Origin: Cellulomonas sp. S1-8
GTDB lineage: Bacteria > Actinomycetota > Actinomycetes > Actinomycetales > Cellulomonadaceae
Reading direction: 5' to 3'
DNA: 64,000 nucleotides
NCBI RefSeq assembly: GCF_026184235.1
Contig: NZ_CP110806.1
Coordinates: forward strand, 806,001-870,000
Shown here: positions 9,945-17,858 of the stretch, in pieces
How positions within the stretch are numbered: the first letter of the stretch is position 1
Layout: each line of letters begins with the position of its first letter
Notes under the pieces: model-generated
What the model was told of the DNA's origin: nothing
Databases searched by the model: none
The model's input: only the letters and a program-made list of their open reading frames with translations
Program-made: the position numbers and the translations under genes

Positions 9945-9950
9945 TACCCT
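9945..9950 (+). promoter_or_regulatory. -10 box TACCCT of the tRNA gene
   Basis: TACCCT lies 11 bases upstream of the first base of tRNA-Thr, a normal distance for initiation just ahead of the mature 5' end. Confidence 0.45.
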
Positions 9951-9961
9951 GGCCGCCGCGC

Positions 9962-10038
9962 CTCCTTAGCTCAGCTGGCCAGAGCAGCTGTCTTGTAAAC
10001 AGCAGGTCGTCGGTTCGAATCCGACAGGGGGCTCCAGT
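9962..10038 (+). tRNA. tRNA-Thr (anticodon UGU)
   Basis: A full cloverleaf can be drawn. The acceptor GCCTCCT pairs with AGGGGGC (one G-U), the D stem is GCTC/GAGC and the anticodon stem is GCTGT/ACAGC. The loop is CTTGTAA with anticodon TGT at 9996-9998, and the T stem GTCGG/CCGAC closes the TTCGAAT loop. The CCA end is encoded (10036-10038). It reads ACA codons, which are rare in this GC-rich coding. No attachment-site copy of its 3' end was noticed nearby. Confidence 0.96.
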
Positions 10039-10070
10039 GCTGCCGGTTCGGTCGTGGGTCGACCCGGCGA

Positions 10071-10832
10071 TCAGCCGCCCAGCGCCTCGCGCAGGCGGGC
10101 GATGTCGTCGGCCTGCGTCTCGGCGGGCGTCTCGACGACGACGTCGCAGCCCGCCTCGCGCACGACGTGGGCGATGAGCTCGGGCGGGATCGTGCCGTCG
10201 GCGAAGCCGGCGTGCCGGTCGCGGCTCGAGCCGTGCGGGTCGCGCGAGGAGTTGGCGTGCACGAGGTCGACGCGTCCGGTGATGGCGGTCAGACGTTCCA
10301 CGAGCGTCTCGAGGTCCTCGCCCGCGGCCCACGCGTGGCACGTGTCAAGGCACACGCCGACGTCGTAGCCGCCGATCGCGTCCCACAGCATCGCCCAGCG
10401 GTCGAGCGTGCGGGCGCACGCGTTCTCGCCGCCGGCGGTGTTCTCGACCAGGACGCGCACGGGGAACGTCGCGCGCTCGAACATCTTGCGCCAGTTCTCG
10501 ATGCCGACCGCGACGTCGTCGCCGTCGCCGACGTGCCCGCCGTGCACGACCAGCCCACGGGCGCCCAGGTCGGCGGCCGCGGCGGTGTGCTGGGCGACCA
10601 TGGTGCGGCTGGGGATGCGGATCCTGTTGTTGGTCGAGGCGACGTTCACCAGGTAGGGCGCGTGCGCGTAGAGGCCCAGCCCGGAGGCGGTCAGCGCGTC
10701 CGCGTCGGGGCGACGCACGGGCTTCTTCCACCCCTGCGGGTCGGCGAGGAACACCTGCACGGCCTGCGCGCCGACGCGCGCCGCCTCGGCGACGGGGTCG
10801 TCCCCGCGCACGTGTGCACCGATCAGCACCAC
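10071..10832 (-). CDS. nfo: Endonuclease IV-type deoxyribonuclease
   Basis: This 253-residue TIM-barrel protein of the AP endonuclease 2 family incises DNA at abasic sites in base-excision repair using a trinuclear zinc site. Metal-ligand segments are VHGGHVGDGD (~95), VENTAGGENA (~130), CLDTCHAWAAG (~160), LVHANSSRDPHGSSRDRH (~190-207) and VVETPAE (~234). It starts MVLIGAHV, typical of the family. At 253 residues it is slightly shorter than E. coli Nfo. It is transcribed alone toward the tRNA gene. Repair role is known for the family; activity is inferred from intact ligands. Confidence 0.88.
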   Translation of the reverse strand: MVLIGAHVRGDDPVAEAARVGAQAVQVFLADPQGWKKPVRRPDADALTASGLGLYAHAPYLVNVASTNNRIRIPSRTMVAQHTAAAADLGARGLVVHGGHVGDGDDVAVGIENWRKMFERATFPVRVLVENTAGGENACARTLDRWAMLWDAIGGYDVGVCLDTCHAWAAGEDLETLVERLTAITGRVDLVHANSSRDPHGSSRDRHAGFADGTIPPELIAHVVREAGCDVVVETPAETQADDIARLREALGG

Positions 10833-10887
10833 GACGTCCTCCTCGGTCCGGGGTCCAGGCGCGTCGGCCTGCCGACGCGGGACGGGT

Positions 10888-11559
10888 TCACAGGGCCGGC
10901 CCGGTCTCCTCGAGCAGCCGCAGCGCCGCGCTCACACGGGGGTTGCGCACCGGGTCTGCGTCGATGCCGAGGGTCGAGTACACCGCGTACACGTGGTTCT
11001 GCACCGACTTCTCCGTGATCGCGAGGCGCTCGGCGATCCCCGCGTTCGACAGGCCCTGCGCCAGCAGGCGCAGCACCTCGAACTGCCGCTGCGTCAGCCG
11101 CGCCACGGCGGAGCCCGCGCGTGGCGTGACCCGCTCGAGCAGCGCCGGGTCGAGGACGGTCTCGCCCGCGGCGGCCGAGCGCACCGCGTGCAGCAGCGCC
11201 GCCTCGCTCGTCGTGCTGGTCTTCGACAGGTAGCACCAGCCGTGCGCGACGTCGCGCGGCAGGTCCAGCAGCAGGTCCATGGCGTCGTGCGCCGACAGCA
11301 GCAGCACCCCCAGGTCCGGCTGGGCGCGCCGCAGCGTGACGCCGAGCGCGATGCCGTTGCCGTCCGGCAGGTCGATGTCGAGCACGACGACGTCGACGAG
11401 GTCGGGAGTCAGGAGCCGGTGCGCCTCGCCGACGGTGCCGACGGAGACCACCACGTCGAGCTTCGGTACGTCCTGGAGAGTCCGCTCCAGCATCGAGCGG
11501 AACAGCGGCTGATCCTCCACGAGGGCGACGCGCAGGGGGCGTGAGGGGGGCGGGATCAT
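10888..11559 (-). CDS. NarL/FixJ-family response regulator
   Basis: This 223-residue regulator has a receiver domain (11-130; acidic pair E15/D16, phospho-acceptor D61 in VVLDIDLPDG, conserved Lys in LSKTST) and a C-terminal LuxR-type helix-turn-helix (~155-212, LTQRQFEVLRLLAQGLSNAGIAERL). It is divergent from a histidine kinase gene that begins 84 bases away. The two form a pair despite the unusual head-to-head arrangement. A -10-like box sits 7 bases from the ATG, so the message is probably leaderless. Target genes are unknown. Confidence 0.88.
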   Translation of the reverse strand: MIPPPSRPLRVALVEDQPLFRSMLERTLQDVPKLDVVVSVGTVGEAHRLLTPDLVDVVVLDIDLPDGNGIALGVTLRRAQPDLGVLLLSAHDAMDLLLDLPRDVAHGWCYLSKTSTTSEAALLHAVRSAAAGETVLDPALLERVTPRAGSAVARLTQRQFEVLRLLAQGLSNAGIAERLAITEKSVQNHVYAVYSTLGIDADPVRNPRVSAALRLLEETGPAL

Positions 11560-11566
11560 CCCGCAC

Positions 11567-11572
11567 AGTATG
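11567..11572 (-). promoter_or_regulatory. -10 box CATACT of the NarL-type regulator
   Basis: Read on the minus strand, CATACT is 7 bases before the ATG at 11559. No ribosome site is present, which fits leaderless transcription. Confidence 0.45.
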
Positions 11573-11643
11573 GTCGCGCCAGGCGGACCCTGCCGGGACG
11601 CGCGCCGCGCGTCTCAGGGGGCGGGACGCCGAGGGGGTGGACG

Positions 11644-12816
11644 ATGTCGGCTGCGCGGGAGTCCGTGCCGGCGGCGGTGCGTGCGCGGGACGTCGCCGCG
11701 GACCGGGGGTCGCTGCTGCGCGCGACGGCGATCGTCGCGGGCGGGTACGCCGTCGGGGCGTCGCTGCAGAGCGTCTGGATCTACGCCTCGGTCATCCCCG
11801 ACTGGGCGGGCATCGAGCTGTGGCGCCGCCTCGCGGCCAACGGGATCGCCGTCGTGGGCCTGGTCGTCGGGCTCAGCCTGCTGCGGGTGCACCGCGCGCC
11901 CGGACCGTTCGCGATCGCGACGCGCGTCCTGTTCGCGTCGGTGTTCATGGGCCTGGTGCGCATCGGCGTGCAGGTGGGGCTCGGGGTGTACGCCCCGGAC
12001 CAGCCGACGGCGCTGACGACGGAGCTCGTCACGGGTGCGTTCATCGCCGTGATCGCGTCGAGCTCGGGCGTGTGGGCCATGTCTTCGCGGCGCAGCATGC
12101 GGGCGGTGATCCGGGCCGCGGAGCGCGAGACCGTCAGCGTGGAGCTCGCGGTCCAGGCGCTGGAGGCCGAGGAGATCCGCGTGCGCCGGCAGGTGGCGGA
12201 GGGTCTGCACGGGACCGTGCAGCAGCGCCTCGTGCTCGTCGACGCACGTCTGGCCGCGGCGCAGGAGCAGGTGGCGCGCGTCCTGCCGCAGGTCGCGGAG
12301 GAGATCGCGCTGGCGCGTGCGGAGCTGGCGGAGTCGCGTGAGAACGACGTGCGGCAGGTGAGCCGGCTGCTGTACCCCGACCGCCTGGAGATGGGCCTGG
12401 TGCCCGCGGTGCGGGCCCTGCTGAGCCGGCTGCCCGCGACGATCGCGACCCGGCTGCAGGTCGGCGACGAGCTCCGCAAGCTGGACGACCCGGCGCGCGA
12501 GGGGCTGACGGTCCCCGAGCGGCTGCTGGCGGTGCGGGTCGTCGAGGAGGCCGTCACGAACGCCCTGAAGAACGGTCCTCCGACGTTCCTGGAGGTGGAG
12601 CTCGGTCTCGCGGGCGACACGCTGCACGTGTCCGTGACGAACGACGGCGACCCGTACGACCCGCCGACCGTGCCGGACCCGGCGTCGGGCACGGCCCGGC
12701 TGCGCCAGCGCCTGCGTCTGGCCGGGGGGTCGTTGCAGGTGCTGGCACGCGAGCCGACCGGCGTGCGCGTCGAGGCGTCGATGCCTGTCGGCCTGTTACC
12801 CCCGGAAGCCCCGTGA
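11644..12816 (+). CDS. Sensor histidine kinase, HisKA_3-like, partner of the NarL regulator
   Basis: This 390-residue protein has four membrane segments in its first 145 residues (about 27-50, 65-82, 92-115, 124-146) and no large outside domain. The phospho-acceptor region has H189 in EGLHGTVQQRL, the expected HisKA_3 position. The ATPase domain has an N-box-like VEEAVTNALKNGPP and a weak G-box, GTARLRQRLRLAGGS, with fewer glycines than usual. The start MSAARESVP follows a GGGGGTGG site. It is divergent from the regulator gene. The degenerate ATP lid leaves some doubt about the kinase reaction itself. Confidence 0.82.
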   Translation: MSAARESVPAAVRARDVAADRGSLLRATAIVAGGYAVGASLQSVWIYASVIPDWAGIELWRRLAANGIAVVGLVVGLSLLRVHRAPGPFAIATRVLFASVFMGLVRIGVQVGLGVYAPDQPTALTTELVTGAFIAVIASSSGVWAMSSRRSMRAVIRAAERETVSVELAVQALEAEEIRVRRQVAEGLHGTVQQRLVLVDARLAAAQEQVARVLPQVAEEIALARAELAESRENDVRQVSRLLYPDRLEMGLVPAVRALLSRLPATIATRLQVGDELRKLDDPAREGLTVPERLLAVRVVEEAVTNALKNGPPTFLEVELGLAGDTLHVSVTNDGDPYDPPTVPDPASGTARLRQRLRLAGGSLQVLAREPTGVRVEASMPVGLLPPEAP

Positions 12817-12956
12817 CGCCACCGGAGGGCGGGTGAAGAAGTGGGACAACTGCGACGCCGTGGGGGAGGTATCACCCAGACGTGGCACGGGTCACCCGTC
12901 CACCACCCGGAGGATGGGCGGGCACACGTCCTGCCGACCGAGGGGTTGACCCACCA

Positions 12957-13424
12957 GTGAGCGCACGCACGGCCCGCCCGGCGTCGCCCCTCCGGTCCGA
13001 ACGGTGGTGGGCCGCGCGCGCCGCCCTCCAGATGACGGCCTGCGCGGTGGCGGCCTCCGCGGTGGCCTTCCTGTGGCCCGCGAGCCTGGGCGGGTGCACG
13101 TCGATCGACGTCGTCCCTGCCGAGACGGCGGGTGCCGACGGCCACGCCGGCGACGTCGTCGTGACGCGCTGCGGGTCGCCCCATGTCGGCGACCGCGTCG
13201 TGCACCGCGGGCTCGGCGGGTCGTGGACCCTCGGCCAGGTGGTCGCGCGGAGCGCCGACGGCTGGCGGCTGCGCGGCGACGACGGCGTGGACCGGGCCGT
13301 CGCGGCGACCGATGCCGTCGTCGGCGTGGTCCGCCTGCAGCTCCCGACGCCGGCCGCTGCGGGTGTCCCCGTGAGCGGGGCGCCCGCCGTGGCGCCGGCG
13401 AAGGCGGGCGGGCACCGGGAGTGA
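12957..13424 (+). CDS. Signal-peptidase-I-like membrane protein lacking catalytic residues
   Basis: This ~155-residue protein has one N-terminal membrane segment (about 22-42) followed by a small beta-rich domain. The order GDVVVTRCGSPHVGDRVV, GWRLRGDDG and DAVVGVVRLQLP mirrors actinobacterial SipW-like peptidases (GDLVV...GDVV...GDN...dVVGrv). The usual SGxSMxP serine box is replaced by PAETAGADG and no HR(V/I) dyad motif remains. It lies just upstream of a real sipW operon. It may be a regulator or scaffold of that secretion system, or a decayed gene. The start is uncertain: GTG 12957 is used here and GTG 12882 is in frame. Family assignment is by motif recall. Confidence 0.5.
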   Translation: MSARTARPASPLRSERWWAARAALQMTACAVAASAVAFLWPASLGGCTSIDVVPAETAGADGHAGDVVVTRCGSPHVGDRVVHRGLGGSWTLGQVVARSADGWRLRGDDGVDRAVAATDAVVGVVRLQLPTPAAAGVPVSGAPAVAPAKAGGHRE

Positions 13425-13491
13425 CCGACGTCACAGGGTGAGGGAACCGGATGTTCGGCCCCTACCCGGGGCAAGGTCCACGGCCCAGGGG

Positions 13492-13519
13492 TTGCCACGC
13501 CGCCGATCCGCGGCATGAT
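13492..13519 (+). promoter_or_regulatory. Possible promoter of the TasA/SipW leader
   Basis: TTGCCA (13492-13497), 16-base spacer, CATGAT (13514-13519). If used, it gives a transcript with about 520 untranslated bases before the first TasA-like gene. Confidence 0.35.
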
Positions 13520-13580
13520 GGCGACAGCGAACTGAACGTTCGTCCAGGGCGAGGACCGGGTGCGAACCCGCCGACGCCCG

Positions 13581-13682
13581 TCAGGGACACCGTGGCGCGC
13601 TCGACGCGCCCCCCGTGGTCCGGTCCCTGATCGCACCACCCCGGACTCCGGTGGCGCTGCGCCCCCCCGCGGCGCCACCGGA
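13581..13682 (+). other. Structured region of the tasA-sipW leader (two large hairpins)
   Basis: No convincing gene is seen between 13425 and 14044 (620 bases). This part can fold strongly. TCAGGGAC (13581-13588) pairs with GTCCCTGA (13623-13630) and encloses GGCGCG/CGCGCC (13594-13610). TCCGGTGGCGC (13647-13657) pairs with GCGCCACCGGA (13672-13682). A third hairpin, CCTGGAC/GTCCAGG, lies at 13868-13885. This could be an attenuator, a riboswitch-like leader or a terminator. No known riboswitch class was recognised. Confidence 0.45.
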
Positions 13683-14044
13683 CACCGCGCCCCGCGGCCG
13701 TGCACATCCCGGCCCCGACCGTCCCGGCCTCGTCCCGGCCCCCGACGAAGCACAGACGTCGGGCGCGTCACAGGATGAAGAAGCCCGACAATCACGTCCC
13801 CGCAGGACGAAGGCGACGTGCTGCGATCGCCGGATCGCCGCATCGGGGGGAGGGTCGAGGGAGTCGTCCTGGACGGCTGTCCAGGAATCGTCCGTGGCCC
13901 CCGCCGCCGGACGCACGACTCCGCTGTCGGACAGCACCGGGATCGCGACAGGCCGACGCCGGGATGGCGTCGACACAGGGCGCACCCGCCCCGTCACCCA
14001 CCGACCGTCACGGCGTCCACCCGACGCCAGCGAGGAGCACACCC

Positions 14045-14602
14045 ATGACCGAGCTCACCACCACCGCACCCGTGCAGGACGACAAGCGTCGTCGTCGGGG
14101 CGGGGTCTTCCTGCGCTTCGGCCTGGCCGGCATCGCCGTGCTCGGCATCGGTGCCGCGGCGACGAGCGCCGCGTGGACCGACCAGGCCTGGTTCGCCGGC
14201 AGCGCGAGCGCGGTGACGGTGGAGCTGCAGGGCAGCGTCGACGGCACCACGTGGATCGACGCCGACACCTCGGCGGCCGGCATCGCCGTCGCGATCCCGG
14301 AGTCCACCTTCGCCGGCCTCAACCAGGGCGCGGACCGGACCTACACGCTGAACCTGAAGAACAGCGGCAGCACGCCGCTGACGCTGGGCACCGCCACGGT
14401 CACCACGGACAGCGGCACGACGACCAGCATCTTCGCCGGTACCACGCCGGCCACCGCGGCCGTCACGGGACCCGTCGCGACCACGCTCGCCGCGGGCGCG
14501 ACCACCACCGCGACGCTGCGGGTCACCACGCCGGCCGCCTGGCCCGCCACGTACCAGGGCAAGACCGGCTCGCTCACCGTCATGTTCAGCGGCCAGTCCT
14601 GA
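14045..14602 (+). CDS. TasA/camelysin-like exported protein, SipW substrate
   Basis: This 185-residue protein has a basic N-terminus (DDKRRRRGG), one hydrophobic segment (~22-42, FGLAGIAVLGIGAAATSA) and then AAWTDQAWF, the pattern of SipW-processed signal peptides. The mature part is Thr/Ala/Gly-rich and beta-rich, with ESTFAGLNQGADRTYTLNLKNSG, as in TasA-type surface or fibre proteins. GAGGAGC lies 8 bases before the ATG at 14045; longer upstream frames lack coding character. It is followed by the sipW-type peptidase gene and another exported protein. Surface or biofilm-matrix function is inferred from the family. Confidence 0.75.
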   Translation: MTELTTTAPVQDDKRRRRGGVFLRFGLAGIAVLGIGAAATSAAWTDQAWFAGSASAVTVELQGSVDGTTWIDADTSAAGIAVAIPESTFAGLNQGADRTYTLNLKNSGSTPLTLGTATVTTDSGTTTSIFAGTTPATAAVTGPVATTLAAGATTTATLRVTTPAAWPATYQGKTGSLTVMFSGQS

Positions 14603-14665
14603 TCCACAGCGGTACCCGGGTGGCGCCGCCGCGCGGCGCCACCCCTGTCCGGGAGGTGAGTCGTC

Positions 14666-15262
14666 GTGCGTGCACTGCGGACCGCAGCTGACGTCCTCGT
14701 CTGGGCCCTCGCGGTCCTCGGCGTCCTCAGCGTGGGCCTGTGGGCCGCCGGCTCGGCCGGTCTCGTCGCGCCGCTCGTGGTGGTCTCCGGGTCCATGGAG
14801 CCGGGCATCATGACCGGCGACCTGCTGCTCGACACCCCGGTGCCCGTCGCCGACGTCGAGGTGGGAGACGTGCTGTCGCTGCCGAACCCCGTCACCGGGA
14901 CGCTCGTCACGCACCGCGTGATCGACGTCGCCCAGCAGGACGACGGCGCCTGGCACGTGTGGATGCAGGGCGACGCGAACGACAGCGCCGACAGCGGCGC
15001 GTACGTCGTCACCGACGCCACGGTCCTGAGCCCACGCTGGCAGGTCGCCCGCGCGGGCGACCTGCTCGTCCGACTCACCACGCCGGGCACCGCGGTCCCG
15101 CTGATGGTGGCGCTCGTCGCGCTGCTCGCCCTGAGTCAGCTCCCGCGCACGCCGAGCCCTGCCTCGGTGCCGCGGCACGGCGCCACGGCACCGGACGCCG
15201 TCGCCGACCCGAGCCCCGACCGCCAGAAGGGGCTCACCACGGCACACGGACCCGTGTCATGA
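14666..15262 (+). CDS. sipW: SipW-type signal peptidase I
   Basis: This 198-residue membrane protease of family S26 (ER/archaeal type) has an N-terminal helix (~9-37), catalytic S43 in VVSGSMEPGI and H83 in VTHRVID in place of the bacterial lysine. VWMQGDANDSADSGAYVV is the conserved late box, and a C-terminal helix spans ~146-165. These residues are intact, unlike the upstream homologue. The GTG start at 14666 follows GGGAGGTG. Its stop overlaps the next start (ATGA), so the genes are coupled. It should cleave the TasA-like proteins on either side. Confidence 0.87.
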   Translation: MRALRTAADVLVWALAVLGVLSVGLWAAGSAGLVAPLVVVSGSMEPGIMTGDLLLDTPVPVADVEVGDVLSLPNPVTGTLVTHRVIDVAQQDDGAWHVWMQGDANDSADSGAYVVTDATVLSPRWQVARAGDLLVRLTTPGTAVPLMVALVALLALSQLPRTPSPASVPRHGATAPDAVADPSPDRQKGLTTAHGPVS

Positions 15263-15777
15263 CCCGCATGCACCTGAGCACGCGCCTGCTCGTCGCAGCC
15301 GTCGGGCTCCTGGCCGTCCTCCTCGCCCTCGGTGCGACGACCTCGCGCACCGCAGCCGCCTGGACGGACCGCGCGGCGTTCACGGCGCGCGCGACCGCCG
15401 CGACCTGGGTCGTCGGCCCCGTCCAGAAGTGCGAGGTGGTGACGACCGGGGCGCAGCCGCAGGTCGTCTCCGCCTGCACCGTCACCTCCGTGCAGGCGAC
15501 GAACCAGTGGGGGAGCGCAGGGCCGGACGGCTACGTCACCGGCGGCGGGCTGCAGTTCCAGGTCGCGACCAGCGGGTACACCCCCGCGGCCGGGCGCCAG
15601 GCACGCATCACGGTCGACCTGACGCGGATCACCGGGACCACCAGCCGCTGGAACTGGGCGGCGGGCTCCGTGGTCACGTACAACGGCGTGGTGAGCGCGT
15701 GGGCGCCGCCGTTCGTCACGTTCACGACGTACGAGTACAACGCCTCGCCGTTCGGGGCCCAGTTCAACGCCCCCTGA
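15259..15777 (+). CDS. Second SipW-dependent exported protein
   Basis: This 172-residue protein starts by 4-base overlap with sipW. A short basic start (MTRMHLSTR) leads into a hydrophobic stretch (9-30) and then TAAAWTDRAAFTARA, the same pattern as the first substrate. The mature region is rich in Thr, Val and Gly, with two cysteines about 20 residues apart (KCEVV and SACTV). It has little sequence in common with the TasA-like protein apart from the signal region. It is probably a surface or matrix component. No specific family is recognised. Confidence 0.65.
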   Translation: MTRMHLSTRLLVAAVGLLAVLLALGATTSRTAAAWTDRAAFTARATAATWVVGPVQKCEVVTTGAQPQVVSACTVTSVQATNQWGSAGPDGYVTGGGLQFQVATSGYTPAAGRQARITVDLTRITGTTSRWNWAAGSVVTYNGVVSAWAPPFVTFTTYEYNASPFGAQFNAP

Positions 15778-15780
15778 CCC

Positions 15781-16599
15781 TCAGGCGACCGGCGTCGGGT
15801 CCGGTCGCTTCGGCCCCCGCCGGTCACCCGACGACTGCCGCCGCAGCCGCCGCGTCGCCCACGGGTAGGCGTGCTCCCGCAGCCACCGCGCGTTCGCCCG
15901 GGCCTGCTCCATGGTCGGCACCGGGGGCAGCGGGGCGAGCGGGTCGTCCCAGTCGGTGCGGTCGGGGGGTAGCCCCAGCGCGACCAGCGCGGCCTGCGCG
16001 ACGCGCGTGTGCCCCTGCGTCGTCAGGTGGATGCGGTCCTCGGACCACATGCGCCAGTCGACGAGGCTCCGCATGCCCCACGGGTCCAGCACGAAGGCGC
16101 CCTGCCGGCGCGCGATCGACCAGACGTGCGCGCTGTACACGCCGACCCGCGCGCGCGTCGTGCGCACCAGCGGGCTCTTGCGGGCGTCGAACCCGGTGCC
16201 GAGCAGCACGTCGACTCCCCGGGCCCGCACGGCGGCCACGACCCGCTCGAGGTCGGCGGCGACCCGGTCGACGTCGACCGACGGACGCAGGATGTCGTTG
16301 CCCCCGCCGATGATGCTCACGAGGTCCGGCTCGAGCGCCAGCGCCGCGGGCACCTGCTCGGTGAGGATCGGGCGCATGAGCCGGCCGCGCACCGCGAGGT
16401 TCGCGTACTCCAGCGGGGCCAGCCCGGCCGCGGTCCGCCGCTGCGACAGGTGCGACGCGAGCTGGTCCGCCCAGCCCCGCAGCGGCGCGTCCACGCCGTC
16501 GGGCGCGTCCCACAGCCCCTCGCTGAACGAGTCCCCGCACGCGACGTACCGCGTCCACCGCGGAGGGTCGGCGGGCAGGTCGGCGGTGGCGGGCGTCAT
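15781..16599 (-). CDS. SGNH/GDSL-type hydrolase
   Basis: This 272-residue enzyme of the SGNH superfamily (esterase/lipase type) has block I GDSFSEG near residue 23 with the nucleophile Ser, an LAVRG-like block II, block III GGGND and block V DRIHLTTQGH with the Asp/His pair. No signal peptide is seen, so it is probably cytosolic. The ATG at 16599 is used. An in-frame GTG at 16626 overlaps the stop of ung (GTGA) and would add nine residues, so coupling to ung is possible. The substrate is unknown. Confidence 0.83.
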   Translation of the reverse strand: MTPATADLPADPPRWTRYVACGDSFSEGLWDAPDGVDAPLRGWADQLASHLSQRRTAAGLAPLEYANLAVRGRLMRPILTEQVPAALALEPDLVSIIGGGNDILRPSVDVDRVAADLERVVAAVRARGVDVLLGTGFDARKSPLVRTTRARVGVYSAHVWSIARRQGAFVLDPWGMRSLVDWRMWSEDRIHLTTQGHTRVAQAALVALGLPPDRTDWDDPLAPLPPVPTMEQARANARWLREHAYPWATRRLRRQSSGDRRGPKRPDPTPVA

Positions 16600-16622
16600 C
16601 CCCCCATCATGCGACGCCCCGG

Positions 16623-17297
16623 TCACGGCAGGCGCCAGTCGACGGGGTCCGCGCCCTGCTCGCGCAGCAGCGCGTCGACCTGGGAGAACGGCCGCGACCC
16701 GAAGAACCCGCGCGACGCCGACAGCGGGCTGGGGTGCGCGCTGGCGACGACCGGCACGTCCCCGAGCGCCGGGCGAAGGGACTGCGCGTCGCGTCCCCAC
16801 AGCACCGCGACCAGCGGGCCTCCCCGCTCCACCAGGGCCATGATCGCCCGGTCGGTGACCTGCTCCCAGCCCTTCCCGCGGTGCGACGCGGGCGCACCGG
16901 GACGCACCGTGAGCACGCGGTTGAGCATCATGACGCCCTGGTCGGCCCACGGGGTCAGGTCCCCGGACGTGGGCCGCGGCACCCCGACGTCCTCGACGAG
17001 CTCGCGGAAGATGTTGTCCAGGGAGCGGGGCAGGGGCCGCACGTCCGCCTGCACCGAGAACGACAGGCCCATCGGGTGCCCCGGCGTGGGGTAGGGGTCC
17101 TGGCCGACGACGAGCACGCGGACGTCGGCGAGCGGGCGGTGGAACGCCCGCAGGATCGCGTCGGATGCGGGCAGGTACTGCCGACCGGCGGCCACCTCCT
17201 CCCGCAGGAACTGCCCGGCGGCGCGCAGCGCGCCCTCCGCGGGCGCCAGGGCGCGCGCCCAGTCCGGCGCGACGAGCGAGTCCAGGGGAGCGGTCAC
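16623..17297 (-). CDS. ung: Uracil-DNA glycosylase
   Basis: This 224-residue family 1 UDG removes uracil from DNA to start base-excision repair. It contains the water-activating loop [13 protein letters not shown] with D67, the uracil-binding segment [18 protein letters not shown], and the Leu-intercalation loop [11 protein letters not shown]. Length is normal. The start is GTG at 17297. It sits directly upstream of the SGNH hydrolase gene with a 23-base gap, so the two may be co-transcribed. Confidence 0.94.
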   Translation of the reverse strand: MTAPLDSLVAPDWARALAPAEGALRAAGQFLREEVAAGRQYLPASDAILRAFHRPLADVRVLVVGQDPYPTPGHPMGLSFSVQADVRPLPRSLDNIFRELVEDVGVPRPTSGDLTPWADQGVMMLNRVLTVRPGAPASHRGKGWEQVTDRAIMALVERGGPLVAVLWGRDAQSLRPALGDVPVVASAHPSPLSASRGFFGSRPFSQVDALLREQGADPVDWRLP

Positions 17298-17447
17298 GTC
17301 GTCGGAGGCTACCCGCGCCAGGGGTGGCGCGGCACGGGTCCGGACGGATCCAGGTGTCCCCCGCGCGCGCGAATGACACCCGTGTGGTTCGCCCCGTACG
17401 ATGCCGGGCGGAGCCAGACGACGCACGACGCGCGAGGAGGAGGAGCC

Positions 17448-17759
17448 ATGGACGGCACGGCCACCCACATGGTCGCGGACGACCTGCGCGACGACGAGCG
17501 CGGCACCGACGGCCTGAGCGAGCGTGACCAGCAGGTCCTCGCCTTCGAGCGCCAGTGGTGGAAGTACGCGGGCGCCAAGGAGCAGGCGGTGCGCGAGCTG
17601 TTCGACATGTCGGCCACGCGCTACTACCAGCTCCTCAACGCCCTCATCGACGACCCGGCGGCGCTCGCGGCCGACCCCATGCTCGTCAAGCGGCTCCGCC
17701 GGATGCGGTCGTCCCGCCAGCGGGCCCGCACCGCACGCCGCCTGGGCGCCGAGGCCTGA
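17448..17759 (+). CDS. DUF3263 family protein
   Basis: This small 103-residue protein is cytoplasmic and helical. The conserved core is [44 protein letters not shown] (about 25-70). It resembles a helix-turn-helix domain and is typical of DUF3263, an actinobacterial family of unknown function. The ATG at 17448 follows an ideal GAGGAGGAGG site. The tail is Arg-rich. It is immediately upstream of a LytR C-terminal domain gene, the same neighbour pair as in many actinobacteria. Nucleic-acid binding is inference. Confidence 0.8.
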   Translation: MDGTATHMVADDLRDDERGTDGLSERDQQVLAFERQWWKYAGAKEQAVRELFDMSATRYYQLLNALIDDPAALAADPMLVKRLRRMRSSRQRARTARRLGAEA

Positions 17760-17845
17760 GCCCGCCGTGCGCGTCGCGTCCACGTCAGCCCGGGCCCGAC
17801 ACCCGGCCGCAGGCGGGGCTCACCCGGCCCGGCGCCGCGAGCAGC

Positions 17846-17851
17846 TAGCCT
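17846..17851 (+). promoter_or_regulatory. -10 box TAGCCT before the LytR_C gene
   Basis: TAGCCT is 7 bases before the GTG at 17859 and no ribosome site is seen, so the transcript is probably leaderless. Confidence 0.5.
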
Positions 17852-17858
17852 TGCGGCC

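Noticed and set aside
9962..10038. tRNA-Thr as an integration site for a genomic island
   Set aside because: No copy of the tRNA 3' end and no integrase were seen. The flanking genes are ordinary chromosomal ones.
13427..13560. A ydaO (c-di-AMP) or GEMM (c-di-GMP) riboswitch upstream of the tasA-sipW operon
   Set aside because: A few short motifs looked suggestive (GGTGAGGGAACCGG), but the conserved helices of neither class could be drawn. It is kept only as an unassigned structured leader.
13700..14044. N-terminal extension of the TasA-like protein by ~115 residues, or a separate small gene here
   Set aside because: The upstream frame is Arg/Pro-rich noise. A good ribosome site and the SipW-type signal fix the start at 14045.
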